A stretch of 64,000 nucleotides of DNA, from positions 582,377 to 646,376 of the forward strand of contig NZ_LIPT01000001.1 in assembly GCF_001418225.1 (NCBI RefSeq), read 5' to 3'. Both the position numbers and the translations under genes were made by a program. This document shows, piece by piece, positions 55,311 through 63,938 of the stretch. The first letter of the stretch is position 1, and each line of letters begins with the position of its first letter. This stretch comes from Pannonibacter indicus (GTDB taxonomy: Bacteria > Pseudomonadota > Alphaproteobacteria > Rhizobiales > Stappiaceae). The notes beneath the pieces are model-generated. The model made no database searches, was not told the DNA's origin, and saw nothing but the letters and a program-made list of their open reading frames with translations.

Positions 55311-56584
55311 TGCTTCTGCTGCTTTCCGTCCTGTTGAAGCTGGCCGGTACCGGCTTCCTGTGCATCGCGGCCCTCGGGGTCATGAAGCTGCCCGACCCGT
55401 TCCAGCGCATGCATGCCGCCACCAAGGCGGGTACCCTTGGCGCAGGCCTCGTGCTCCTCGGCAGCATCATCGCCCATGGTGAAATGGACGCCGTGGTGCT
55501 GGGCCTGTTCACCCTGCTGTTTCTGCTGCTGACCGTGCCGGTTGCCGGCCATCTTCTGGGCCGGGCCGCCTATGTTTCCGGCGCCCGTCTGGCGCTCGCC
55601 GGAGGGGATGCGCTGGATGGCGTGCTGCACCGGGCACCCCAGCCGCTGGACGAGCGCACCAAATGGCCGGCCGGCTGGCCCGCCGGGAACGCCGTGCTTG
55701 AGGCGGATGAGCGCCAGTCAAAGGCCCCGTTCCGCCATCTCGTGGAGCCGCGCGGAGCCCTGAAGCCGCTTGCGGCGCTGGAAGCTGTCCGCTTTGCGGT
55801 GATCGACGGTGAAGTGCAGCCGCCGGCCGACCGGGCCTGCGCCATCGCCAAAGGCAATGGTGCCAGTCTGACGGCCTATGTGCTGATCGACACCCACGCC
55901 ATTGCCGCGTCCAGTGATCACGCACAGATGCGCCGGCGGATACGCGACAAGGCCAGCGCAGCGCTGCGGGCCCTGAAGGCCTGCACGTCCCGGGCCTCGT
56001 CAGAGCCGGTCCTCGTCTATGACGAGGGGGATCCAGAGCAGCTTCTCCTATGTGCGGACGAGCCGGGCCGGACCCTGCTGGTGCTACCGTGCAAAGGCTG
56101 GTTCCACCATCAGGCCGAAGGCCGGCGGGACCTGACCACCTGGGATCCGGACGGGCTGCTGCGGCTGCCGTCGAGCCATCGCGGCCCGGTCCTGTTCACC
56201 TCCGGCAAGACACTGCCGGAAAGCGCCCGCACGCTCGTGGTGCGCGATTGCGGCGAAGACCACCTGCCCGCCCTGACCGAATGGGCACTGCTCAGCGGCC
56301 TTTGGGACGTGACGCTGCTTGTCCATGTCACCAGCCGGCCCGACAACCCCTCACATCTTGCAGGCGTTGCCCGCCGCTTTGGCTGTGACTATGTGCAGCT
56401 GGCCGCAGAAGGTGACGACAGTTCCATCCCGGCAGGGGCGGAAGGCGTGCGCGCCGTCATACTCGGCCACACACCCCGGCCGCTGCGCACGAGCTGGTAC
56501 GGCACGCCCTGGCGGGAGCGCATCGCACCGGGACTGGAAAGCGACGTGCTGATCATGGAGCCGCAGACCGGCAATCCGGCATAA
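55310..56584 (+). CDS. mrpG: MrpG fused to a long universal-stress-protein-like C-terminal region
   Basis: 424 residues, about four times a normal MrpG. Residues 1-100 are MrpG: three helices and the motif LPDPFQRMHAATKAGTLGAG. After a linker, residues about 145-265 read like a USP fold (ALEAVRFAVIDGEV, then AIAKGNGASLTAYVLIDT, later LLVLPCKGWF). A second, weaker USP-like unit follows (ARTLVVRDCGED, WALLSGLWDVTLLVHVTSRP). No frameshift is needed. The tail is probably cytoplasmic and may sense nucleotide or stress. USP assignment is by pattern only. Confidence 0.8.
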   Translation: MLLLLSVLLKLAGTGFLCIAALGVMKLPDPFQRMHAATKAGTLGAGLVLLGSIIAHGEMDAVVLGLFTLLFLLLTVPVAGHLLGRAAYVSGARLALAGGDALDGVLHRAPQPLDERTKWPAGWPAGNAVLEADERQSKAPFRHLVEPRGALKPLAALEAVRFAVIDGEVQPPADRACAIAKGNGASLTAYVLIDTHAIAASSDHAQMRRRIRDKASAALRALKACTSRASSEPVLVYDEGDPEQLLLCADEPGRTLLVLPCKGWFHHQAEGRRDLTTWDPDGLLRLPSSHRGPVLFTSGKTLPESARTLVVRDCGEDHLPALTEWALLSGLWDVTLLVHVTSRPDNPSHLAGVARRFGCDYVQLAAEGDDSSIPAGAEGVRAVILGHTPRPLRTSWYGTPWRERIAPGLESDVLIMEPQTGNPA

Positions 56585-56627
56585 AGCTCTGGCACGCCGG
56601 CTTTTGGTTGGGCTATTGCAATTGGAC

Positions 56628-58076
56628 ATGACGACACCTTTGCGATCAAAGCTGCCTCTGTCCGTAACCCTGCCCCTGTTTGTGGCCATCGCCATGTTCG
56701 TCGTGGCGGTGGGCACGACCCAGATTGGCGTCATGGTGCTGCGCTCCAGCAATGAAACCGGCCTCAGGGATCAGGCCCTGGTGTTTCTGGATGCTGTGGC
56801 AGGCCATATTGCCGCTGAAATCAAGGAAAAGGATGCGGAGGATACCGTCGGCGCCCAGCTGGCAGCTTCCCTCACCTTCCGGACGGCATTGCTTGAACAA
56901 GGCATGGCAGCCCGGTGGACCGGCAGGACCGGCATCGTCCGCACGGCGGTGCTGACAGAAACAGACGAAGACCTCCTGAAGCAGGCGCTCGGCGAAGCGC
57001 AAACGCTCGGGCCGGAAGGTGTCAGCCTCACCAGCGTGCCGGACCGGCAGGTGCTGCTGATTGCCCGAAGCTATCCTCTCGAGGACCGGCGCCTTTATCT
57101 TGCCGCCACCTTTGACACCACGCCCCTCGAAGACGCAGCCAGCATGGCAACAAGCGTGGCGCTGGGGATCGACATTCTTGTCGCCATCATCGCTGCGCTT
57201 GCCACCTATGCGGTGACGCACCGGGCCCTCATGCCGCTCGACCGGTTCATCGAACGCCTTGCCGATCAGGAAACCGGGGCTGCCGGGGCTGCCAGATGGC
57301 GGCGCGGCGACGAGCTGCGGCAGCTGGAAGCAGCCCTGGCCCTGCGGGAACAATCCGAGGCCCAGCGGGTGAGCATGCTGGAGCAGATGGCCCAGCAGGA
57401 GCGGGACGGACTGCTGGCGCGCATGGCCGCCAGCATCGCCCATGAGGTGCGCAATCCCCTCGCCGGGCTGAAGAACGGCATTTCCACCCTGCGCCGGTTC
57501 GGCGAACGGGAGGAGGTGCGCAAGGAGACCCTTGACTTTCTGGAGAACGGGCTCGACAGCATCGGCCGCGTCGTCGATGTCACCCTGTCCACTTACCGGC
57601 GGCGTTCAGGCGCCAAGCTCCTCAGTGCCCGGGACATTCAGGATCTTGAACTGCTGATTGCACCGGAGGCCCGGCGCGCTGGCGTCATCCTCGCGTGGGA
57701 GCTGGATGAGACGGCTGAGGTGATGACCGATGCGGACGCCCTGCGCCAGATCCTCATCAATCTGATGCTCAACGCGGTGCGCGCCTCCCCGCCCGGCGGC
57801 ACCATTACCGTGGGCCTGTCGCAGGATGAAGCCGCGCATACGGTTGTGCTGAGGGTCAGCGACGAAGGCCCCGGCATGCCGCCGGAACTGGTGGCAGCCA
57901 TCATCTCCGGCCAGGTCGATGATGTGCCGGTGGAACGCAGCATCGGCATCTGGGTGGTATCCAATCTGGTGGCGCGGATCGGCGCGGACCTGTCGATCCG
58001 CAGCAAGGAGGGTGCAGGCACCACGGTGCAGCTGACCCTTACAAGTGAACCTGAAAACGGGAGCGCCGCCAAATGA
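56628..58076 (+). CDS. Membrane sensor histidine kinase
   Basis: 482 residues. A first helix lies near residues 17-38 (VTLPLFVAIAMFVVAVGTTQ), then an extracytoplasmic sensor of about 130 residues of unknown ligand. A second helix is near 178-200, then a HAMP-like linker. Phospho-acceptor His272 is in SIAHEVRNPLAGLKN. The ATPase domain has NLMLNAVRASPPGG, DEGPGMP and GAGTTVQLTL. ATGA overlap couples it to the response regulator. No clear ribosome site precedes the ATG, so the start is less sure. Confidence 0.88.
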   Translation: MTTPLRSKLPLSVTLPLFVAIAMFVVAVGTTQIGVMVLRSSNETGLRDQALVFLDAVAGHIAAEIKEKDAEDTVGAQLAASLTFRTALLEQGMAARWTGRTGIVRTAVLTETDEDLLKQALGEAQTLGPEGVSLTSVPDRQVLLIARSYPLEDRRLYLAATFDTTPLEDAASMATSVALGIDILVAIIAALATYAVTHRALMPLDRFIERLADQETGAAGAARWRRGDELRQLEAALALREQSEAQRVSMLEQMAQQERDGLLARMAASIAHEVRNPLAGLKNGISTLRRFGEREEVRKETLDFLENGLDSIGRVVDVTLSTYRRRSGAKLLSARDIQDLELLIAPEARRAGVILAWELDETAEVMTDADALRQILINLMLNAVRASPPGGTITVGLSQDEAAHTVVLRVSDEGPGMPPELVAAIISGQVDDVPVERSIGIWVVSNLVARIGADLSIRSKEGAGTTVQLTLTSEPENGSAAK

Positions 58077-59428
58077 CGGCAAGCCGTATCCTCGTGGTCG
58101 AGGACGACGCCACCCTCGGCGCCTCCCTGCGCCAGCGGCTGGAGCTGGAAGGCTTCAAGGTCCGCTGGGCCCGCTCGGCCAGCGAGGCCCGCGCCGCGCT
58201 GGACGGGGATGCGCCGGACATCATCCTCTCCGACATCCGCCTGCCCGACGGGGATGGCGAAAGCCTCATGCGGCAGCATTTCGCGCGGTCCGGCATGGTG
58301 CCCGTGATCTTCATGACCGCCTATGGCGACATCGACCAGGCGGTGCGGCTGGTGCGCGACGGGGCGCTTGACTACGTCAGCAAGCCCTTCGATCTCGATG
58401 CCCTTGTCGATACGCTGCAGGTGATCGCCAGCCGCCGCAGCAGTCCGGCAGGCAGCACCGCAGATCCCTTCTCAGACAGCCCTGCCATGGAAAAGACCGG
58501 CAGCACCTTGCGCCGTGCGGCGGCCGTCGATCTGCCAGTCCTGCTGCTTGGAGAAACGGGCACAGGCAAGGAAGTTGCCGCCCGTTATGTGCATGAGGCA
58601 GGACCACGCAAGGGCAAACCCTTCGTGCCGGTCAACTGCGGCGCACTGCCGGCGGACCTCGCTGATTCCCTGCTCTTCGGCCACGAGCGCGGGGCTTTCA
58701 CCGGCGCAGGCGCCGCCCATCGCGGCTTCTTCGAGGAAGCAGAAGACGGCACGCTGTTTCTCGACGAAATTGGCGATCTGCCCCCTGCCTTGCAGGTGAA
58801 GCTGCTGCGCGTGCTGGAAACGCGGGAATTCCGGCGCCTCGGCGCCAGCCAGACCCGGCGTTTCGAAGCACGGATCGTCTGCGCCACCAACAAGGATCTG
58901 GAAGCGATGGCTACGAGCGGCGCCTTCCGCGAAGACCTGTGGTTCCGCATCAATGTCATCACCTGCAAGCTGCCGCCCCTGCGCGAGCGGCAGGAGGAAA
59001 TACCTGCACTGCTGCAACGCCTTGCCACAGAAGCCGCCGCCCGTATGGGCCTTGGCGCGCCGCCGCTGAGCGAAGCTGCAAAAGAGGCGGCACGGCTGCA
59101 TCCATGGCCGGGCAACTTCCGTGAACTGATCAACCGCGTGGAGCGGGCCGTCGCGCTTGGCAGCGGCAGCGCATTGACGGAGGCCGATCTCTTTCCCGAA
59201 GGCGTCAGCAGGGAGCAAGATGCGGCTGCGCCTCAAGCCTCTGCAGCCGCGCCGGAGACACCCCTTGCCGATGTGCGTGATGCCGCAGAAAAGGCGCATA
59301 TCACGGCCGCGCTCGCCCGGTTTCAGGGCTCCACCACCGCCGCCGCCGCCAGCCTCGGCATTTCCCGCAGCACCTTGTGGGAAAAAATGCGCCGCCTCGG
59401 CATCAGCCGGGATGAAGAGGGCGGGTGA
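58073..59428 (+). CDS. Sigma54-dependent response regulator, NtrC/DctD family
   Basis: Partner of the upstream kinase, 451 residues. The receiver domain has acceptor Asp54 (IILSDIRLPDGDG) and the Lys in VSKPFD. The AAA+ domain has Walker A GETGTGKE, the sigma54 contact loop GAFTGA and Walker B TLFLDEIGDLP. A Fis-type HTH ends the protein (TAAAASLGISRSTLWEKMRR). Target genes are not evident; the mrp operon directly upstream or the C4-acid genes elsewhere are possible. Confidence 0.93.
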   Translation: MTASRILVVEDDATLGASLRQRLELEGFKVRWARSASEARAALDGDAPDIILSDIRLPDGDGESLMRQHFARSGMVPVIFMTAYGDIDQAVRLVRDGALDYVSKPFDLDALVDTLQVIASRRSSPAGSTADPFSDSPAMEKTGSTLRRAAAVDLPVLLLGETGTGKEVAARYVHEAGPRKGKPFVPVNCGALPADLADSLLFGHERGAFTGAGAAHRGFFEEAEDGTLFLDEIGDLPPALQVKLLRVLETREFRRLGASQTRRFEARIVCATNKDLEAMATSGAFREDLWFRINVITCKLPPLRERQEEIPALLQRLATEAAARMGLGAPPLSEAAKEAARLHPWPGNFRELINRVERAVALGSGSALTEADLFPEGVSREQDAAAPQASAAAPETPLADVRDAAEKAHITAALARFQGSTTAAAASLGISRSTLWEKMRRLGISRDEEGG

Positions 59429-59516
59429 GCCTTTCCTCTCTGAAAACACGTGCCCCCACGGACTGAACCGCGCCAGGTTTGCCGGAGGCTCCAACTCCTG
59501 AGTAGGCTGGAGCATC

Positions 59517-59838
59517 ATGAGCAAGACCACGAACAAGTTGTCTCCTGAGGTGCGCGAACGCGCAGTGCGGTTGGTGTTGGACACCGAAGGCCAGCAAGGG
59601 TCGCGCTGGCAGGCCATCGTGTCGATCGCCGCAAAGATCGGCTGCTCGGCGCATGCGCTGAATGACTGGGTCAAGAAGGCCGAGATCGACAGTGGCCGGT
59701 GCGCCGGCATTCCGGCTGAGCTGGCCGAGAAGATGAAGGCGCTGGAGAGAGAACCGCGAGTTGCGCCAGGCGAACGAGATCCTGCGCAAGGCCAGCGCGT
59801 ATTTTGTTATGGCGGAGCTCGACCACCGGTCGAAGTGA
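59517..59838 (+). pseudogene. IS3-family OrfA (HTH transposase subunit), frameshifted
   Basis: The N-terminal part has the HTH (SPEVRERAVRLVLDTEGQQG, then IGCSAHALNDWVKKAE). At about 59753 the leucine-zipper tail (RELRQANEILRKASAYF) shifts to another frame, best explained by loss of two A in the GAAAAC context. The original stop at 59836-59838 overlaps the OrfB ATG as TGATG. Confidence 0.8.
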
Positions 59839-60744
59839 TGGTGGATTTCATTGACGCGCATCGGGATGCGCACGGGGGTCCAGCCGGTTTGCAGTGCGCT
59901 GCCGATCGCCCCGTCCACCTATTATGAACATCTGGCCAAACGGGCCGATCCGGCGCGGCTGTCGGACCGTGTGCGCCGGGATGAGGCTCTGCGCCCCGAG
60001 GTCCTTCGGGTCTTCGAAGAGAACTGGCGGGTTTACGGTGTCCGGAAGATCTGGCGGCCGCTTGGCCGCGAGGGTTTCGATGTCGCGCGCTGCACCGCCG
60101 CGAGATTGATGAAGGACATGGGTATTCAGGGCATTATCCGGGGCAAGCCGCATCGCACGACGGTCCCGGACAAGAAGGCGCCGTGTCCGCTGGACAAGGT
60201 GAAACGGCAGTTCCAGGTTCCAGCGCCCAACATGTCATGGGTGTCAGATTTCACCTATGTCACGACCTGGAAGGGGTTCGTCTATGTCGCTTTCGCCATC
60301 GATGCCTATGCCCGCAAGATCGCCGGGTGGCGGGTCAGCTCCGCAGCCCATGCCGGGTTCGTTCTCGATGCCCTCGAACAGGCGGTCCATGAACGGCGCC
60401 CGGCCAAGGGCACGGGGCTCGTCCATCATTCGGAACGCGGATCGCAATACCTGTCCATCAAATACACCGAGCGACTGGCCGAAGCGGGCATCTAACCCTC
60501 TGTCGGGAGCGTCGGCGACAGCTACGACAACGCATTGGCTGAGACGATCAACGGTCTTTTCAAAGCCGAGGTCATCCACCGCCCTGGTCCGTGGCGCAGC
60601 TTCGAGGCCGTAGAATACGCAAGCCTCGAATGGGTCGACTGGTTCAACAACCGCCGTCTCCTCAAGCCCATCGGGAACATCCCGCCAGCAGAAGCCGAGG
60701 CCAACTTCTACGCAGCTCTGGAAACTGAACCCATGGTAGCGTAA
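59838..60744 (+). pseudogene. IS3-family OrfB (DDE transposase), multiple lesions
   Basis: Begins MVDFIDAHRDAHG at 59838, then an extra G in the run 59874-59878 shifts the frame. The integrase core follows (SALPIAPSTYYEHLAKR, NMSWVSDFTYV). The second catalytic Asp is replaced by Glu (HSERGSQ, codon 60433-60435; the family has HSDRGSQ). An in-frame TAA at 60493-60495 replaces a sense codon before PSVGSVGDSYDNALAETING, after which the frame stays open to 60744. Confidence 0.85.
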
Positions 60745-60785
60745 CTGAAGACAATCAGCCTCCGGCAAATCCGGGGCGGTTCAGC

Positions 60786-61011
60786 TTGACGGCGCGCGGC
60801 GGCAGGCAGCTTGCGGCCGATGATGTGGTCTGGGCCACCTCCAGCGGAGCACCTGGCTGGCTGCAGCGCAGCGGGCTTGCACTCATCTCCCTGCCGGGCG
60901 GGCGATCGCTGACAAATGGGGCCTTGCCGTATCTGGCAGCTGGGTGCGGCTCTGGAAGCACCACACCGACACGCGCTTCCTCCGGCGCTATCAAACGCCC
61001 GGACTGAATAG
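60786..61011 (+). pseudogene. 3' remnant of an NDH/SelD-type FAD-dependent oxidoreductase
   Basis: Directly after the IS right end, the frame reads GGRQLAADDVVWATSSGAPG and WLQRSGLA, the late part of NDH-like oxidoreductases (as in SelD fusions), then runs into LISLPGGRSLT, suggesting an internal deletion. A frameshift near 60918 leads to WGLAVSGSWVRLWKHHTD and RFLRRYQ, the family C-terminus. The first two thirds of the gene are absent on both sides of the IS. Confidence 0.6.
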
Positions 61012-61074
61012 ACGCTTGCAAGCCAGCGGACCGGCGCAAGCGTCAGAAACACGAACTTTCAGAAACATGAAAGA

Positions 61075-61117
61075 ATCAACTCGATTGATTTTTTCAAATT
61101 TGATTGACGAGCATCAA
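61075..61117. promoter_or_regulatory. FNR/NNR-type box before the nos genes
   Basis: TTGACGAGCATCAA at 61104-61117 fits TTGAY-N4-RTCAA. A second symmetric site, ATCAA-CTCGA-TTGAT at 61075-61089, lies just upstream with a five-base spacer. A class II start would fall near 61152, at the ATG of the small gene. Confidence 0.75.
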
Positions 61118-61151
61118 AGAACTCCCGGGCCCGGTTGACCTAACTCGGGCT

Positions 61152-61568
61152 ATGAACACCCGTGTCCCCCGGCCCGTCATTTCCGTCCTGCTCGCCTGCC
61201 TGCTGGTGGCCGTGGCAGTGCTGACGGGCTTTGGCATGGGGGCAAAGGCGGGGGTGCCCCATAGGGGCCAAAGCGCCAAGGTCATCGAATTCGTCATCTG
61301 CACTGACGATGGCATGCGCATCGTCAGGATGGATGAGCACGGGCAGGTGCTGGACGAAGACGCGAGAACCAGCCACCCGGCGCCCTGCTGCGACGGCCAA
61401 TGCCTGGGCTGCACCCTGTGTTCTTCTTCGGCAGGAAACCTGCCTGCGGTCTTTTCCCTTCCCGCCCCCGCCTCCAGCCAGCCCGCGCCCGCATGGGCCG
61501 CCGCGTTTGCACCCGGTCGGGTGCTGACGCGCGCCTCCCAGCGCGCACCGCCAAGGACAGGCCGATGA
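61152..61568 (+). CDS. Small secreted or membrane-anchored Cys-rich protein upstream of nosR
   Basis: 138 residues from ATG 61152. A hydrophobic N-terminus (VISVLLACLLVAVAVLTGFG) looks like a signal or anchor. A short domain follows with VIEFVICTDDGMRIV and a Cys cluster, CCDGQCLGCTLC, which could bind copper or another metal; a relation to DUF2946 proteins is possible. The Ala/Pro-rich C-terminus has no features. It overlaps nosR (ATGA), so it is translated with it. Function unknown. Confidence 0.65.
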   Translation: MNTRVPRPVISVLLACLLVAVAVLTGFGMGAKAGVPHRGQSAKVIEFVICTDDGMRIVRMDEHGQVLDEDARTSHPAPCCDGQCLGCTLCSSSAGNLPAVFSLPAPASSQPAPAWAAAFAPGRVLTRASQRAPPRTGR

Positions 61569-63859
61569 CAGACTTGCGCTTCCGCACCTCCCCTGCGGCC
61601 CCTCCCTCATTCGTCCGCACTCTGCTCGCCGGACTGCTGGCCGCCTTCCTGCTCCTGATCACACCGGCCGGGCCGGTGATGGCTCAACAGATCAAGGACA
61701 GCTCACAGCTTTCCCATTTCCTGCCGCAGGTCACCCCGGCCTCGCTGGTGGAAGGGGCAGATGCCTTTGGCCCTGTCCGGCCGGATCTTGCCGCCGCGCC
61801 CGTTCTGCGCGGGGGACAAACGATTGCCTATGCTTTCGTCACCTCCGACTTTGCAGACACCACAGGCTATTCCGGCAAGCCCATCCACGTGATGGTGGCC
61901 ATCGGCACCGACGGGCTGCTGAAGGGCGTGAAGCTTCTCAAGCATTCCGAGCCCATCGTCCTGGTCGGCATTCCCGAAGCGCGGATGGTGGAGCTAATCG
62001 AGGGCTACAAGGGCCTCGACATCGCAAAGGAAGCCGCATCCGGCGGCTCCAGCCACGACCTCAAGATCATTTCCGGCGCCACGGTCACGGTGATGGTGAT
62101 CGACGATTCCGTCGTGCGCGCCAGCATCAAGGTGGCCCGCAGCCTCGGCCTCGGCGGGCTTTCCACCGAAGCCCCCGCCGCAGGCCCGCTGCGTGTCATC
62201 GATCCGGAAGTGAAAGCGGCTGACGACTGGCTGACGCAAACAGGAGACGGCACCCTCCGCCGCCTGTCGCTGGACGTGGGACAGGTCAATGCCGCCTTTG
62301 CCGCCCTGCCCGACCAGCGCGCTGCTGAGCGCCCGGAGGAAGGTCCCGCAGATGCCACCTTCATCGACCTCTATGCCACGCTCGTCAGCATTCCCGGCAT
62401 TGGCGAAAGCCTGCTGGAGCCGGGCGAAAAGGCCGCCATCGATGCCTGGCTGAAGCCGGGGGACAGCGCGCTGCTGCTGGCCGCCAGAGGCCGCTATTCC
62501 TTCAAGGGCTCTGGCTATGTGCGCGGCGGCATCTTCGACCGGGTGCATCTGATCCAGGGAGACATCTCCGTCCGCTTCCGCGACAGGGACCACAAGCGTG
62601 CAGGCCCGCTGGCTCTTGCCGGGGCACCGGAGCTGAGCGAGCGCGACATCTTCCGCATTCCGGCAGACTCCGGCTTCAACCCGGCAGAGCCCTTCCGCAT
62701 CCAGCTTCTGGTCCAGCGCAACGTGGGCCCGATCGAGAAGCTGTTCACCACCTTTGACCTCGGCTGGCAGCCCCCGGCGGCCTTCATCAAGACGTTGAGC
62801 CCTGCCCCGTCCGAAAGCCCGGCCGCATCCACGCCCGTGGCCTCTGATACCCCTCAGGCAGGCCTTGATGACGAAGCCAGCGCCAAGGCGCAGCTGTGGC
62901 AGCGCATCTGGCGCAGCAAGACGCTGGAAATCGCCGGTGTCACCATCATGCTGGCGGTGCTGACCTTTGCCTTCTTCTTCCAGACCTTCCTCACCCGCTC
63001 GGCGCGGGTGACCCACTGGTTCCGGATGAGCTTCCTCGCCGTGACGCTCGTGTTTCTCGGCTGGTACGCCAATGCGCAACTGTCGGTGGTCAACATCTTC
63101 GCGCTGGCCGCTTCGGTGAAGTCCGGTTTCACCTGGGAAGCGTTCCTGCTCGATCCGCTGACCTTCATCCTGTGGTTCTCGGTGGCCGCCGCGCTGATCT
63201 TCTGGGGCCGGGGCGCCTATTGCGGCTGGCTGTGCCCCTTCGGCGCGCTGCAGGAGCTGACCAACCGCATCGCCCGTGCCTTCCGCGTGCCGCAGATCAC
63301 CCTGCCCTGGGGCCTGCACGAGCGGCTGTGGGCGGTGAAATATATCATCTTCCTCGGCCTTTTCGGCGTCTCGCTCGCCTCACTGGAACAGGCCGAGCAT
63401 CTGGCGGAAGTCGAGCCCTTCAAGACCGCCATCGTGCTGAAGTTCGCGCGCGGCTGGCCCTTCGTCCTCTATGCCGGCACGCTGCTGGTGGCCGGGCTGT
63501 TCGTCGAGCGCTTCTATTGCCGCTACCTGTGCCCGCTGGGCGCCGCCCTCGCCATTCCGGCCCGTGTCCGGATGTTCGACTGGCTGAAGCGCTACCACGA
63601 GTGCGGCAACCCCTGCCAGACCTGCGCCAACACCTGCCCGGTGCAGGCCATTCACCCGACCGGTGAGATCAACCCCAATGAATGCGTCAACTGCATGAAT
63701 TGCCAGGTGCTCTACCAGTCCGAAACGAGATGCCCCGTCGTCATGCGCAAGCTGAAACGGCGGGCAGCGGCCGGCACGGGCGAACGCCCCGCCCCGTCCG
63801 AGGGCCACAAGCCCGTGATCAACACGCCAAGCCAGCAAAAAGGACAAGCACATGTCTGA
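61565..63859 (+). CDS. nosR: NosR, membrane flavo-iron-sulphur protein for N2O reduction
   Basis: Needed for expression and electron supply of nitrous oxide reductase. It has 764 residues, full length. A signal peptide ends near PVMA-QQ. The periplasmic FMN-binding domain has the SGATVTV flavinylation-type motif near residue 180. Six hydrophobic segments start near residue 460. Two CxxxCP motifs (CGWLCPFG, CRYLCPLG) lie in the membrane part, and two ferredoxin-like clusters end the protein (CGNPCQTCANTCPVQ, CVNCMNCQVL). Confidence 0.95.
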   Translation: MTDLRFRTSPAAPPSFVRTLLAGLLAAFLLLITPAGPVMAQQIKDSSQLSHFLPQVTPASLVEGADAFGPVRPDLAAAPVLRGGQTIAYAFVTSDFADTTGYSGKPIHVMVAIGTDGLLKGVKLLKHSEPIVLVGIPEARMVELIEGYKGLDIAKEAASGGSSHDLKIISGATVTVMVIDDSVVRASIKVARSLGLGGLSTEAPAAGPLRVIDPEVKAADDWLTQTGDGTLRRLSLDVGQVNAAFAALPDQRAAERPEEGPADATFIDLYATLVSIPGIGESLLEPGEKAAIDAWLKPGDSALLLAARGRYSFKGSGYVRGGIFDRVHLIQGDISVRFRDRDHKRAGPLALAGAPELSERDIFRIPADSGFNPAEPFRIQLLVQRNVGPIEKLFTTFDLGWQPPAAFIKTLSPAPSESPAASTPVASDTPQAGLDDEASAKAQLWQRIWRSKTLEIAGVTIMLAVLTFAFFFQTFLTRSARVTHWFRMSFLAVTLVFLGWYANAQLSVVNIFALAASVKSGFTWEAFLLDPLTFILWFSVAAALIFWGRGAYCGWLCPFGALQELTNRIARAFRVPQITLPWGLHERLWAVKYIIFLGLFGVSLASLEQAEHLAEVEPFKTAIVLKFARGWPFVLYAGTLLVAGLFVERFYCRYLCPLGAALAIPARVRMFDWLKRYHECGNPCQTCANTCPVQAIHPTGEINPNECVNCMNCQVLYQSETRCPVVMRKLKRRAAAGTGERPAPSEGHKPVINTPSQQKGQAHV

Positions 63860-63938
63860 TACGAATGAAACCGGCGGCCTCACGCGCCGCCAGCTGATGG
63901 GCGCCACTGATCGGCCCCCACGGACGGGTCCAATTTGA
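63852..63938 (+). pseudogene. nosZ: nosZ 5' fragment, broken after about 19 codons
   Basis: ATG 63852 overlaps the nosR stop by 8 bases and opens MSDTNETGGLTRRQLMGAT, the twin-arginine signal start of nitrous oxide reductase. After base 63907 the sequence changes to DRPPRTGPI and a stop (63936-63938), with none of the hydrophobic core of the signal peptide. The rest of nosZ would lie beyond the window if the foreign segment is an insertion. Confidence 0.75.

Larger units (their letters stand above)
59464..60783 (+). mobile_element. IS3-family insertion sequence, 1320 bp, inactivated
   Basis: Terminal inverted repeats of 27 bases, 59464-59490 (starts TGAACCGC, ends GGAGGCT) and 60757-60783, match at 24 positions. 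No target-site duplication is visible. OrfA and OrfB of the IS3 type lie inside with the standard -1 arrangement, but several lesions inactivate them. The element sits 35 bases after the response regulator gene and abuts a truncated gene remnant on its right. Confidence 0.88.

Noticed and set aside
59460..60787. Target-site duplication of the IS3 element
   Set aside because: Flanks GAC on the left and GCT on the right (or GGA and CTT if the ends are one base longer) do not match, so no duplication is claimed.
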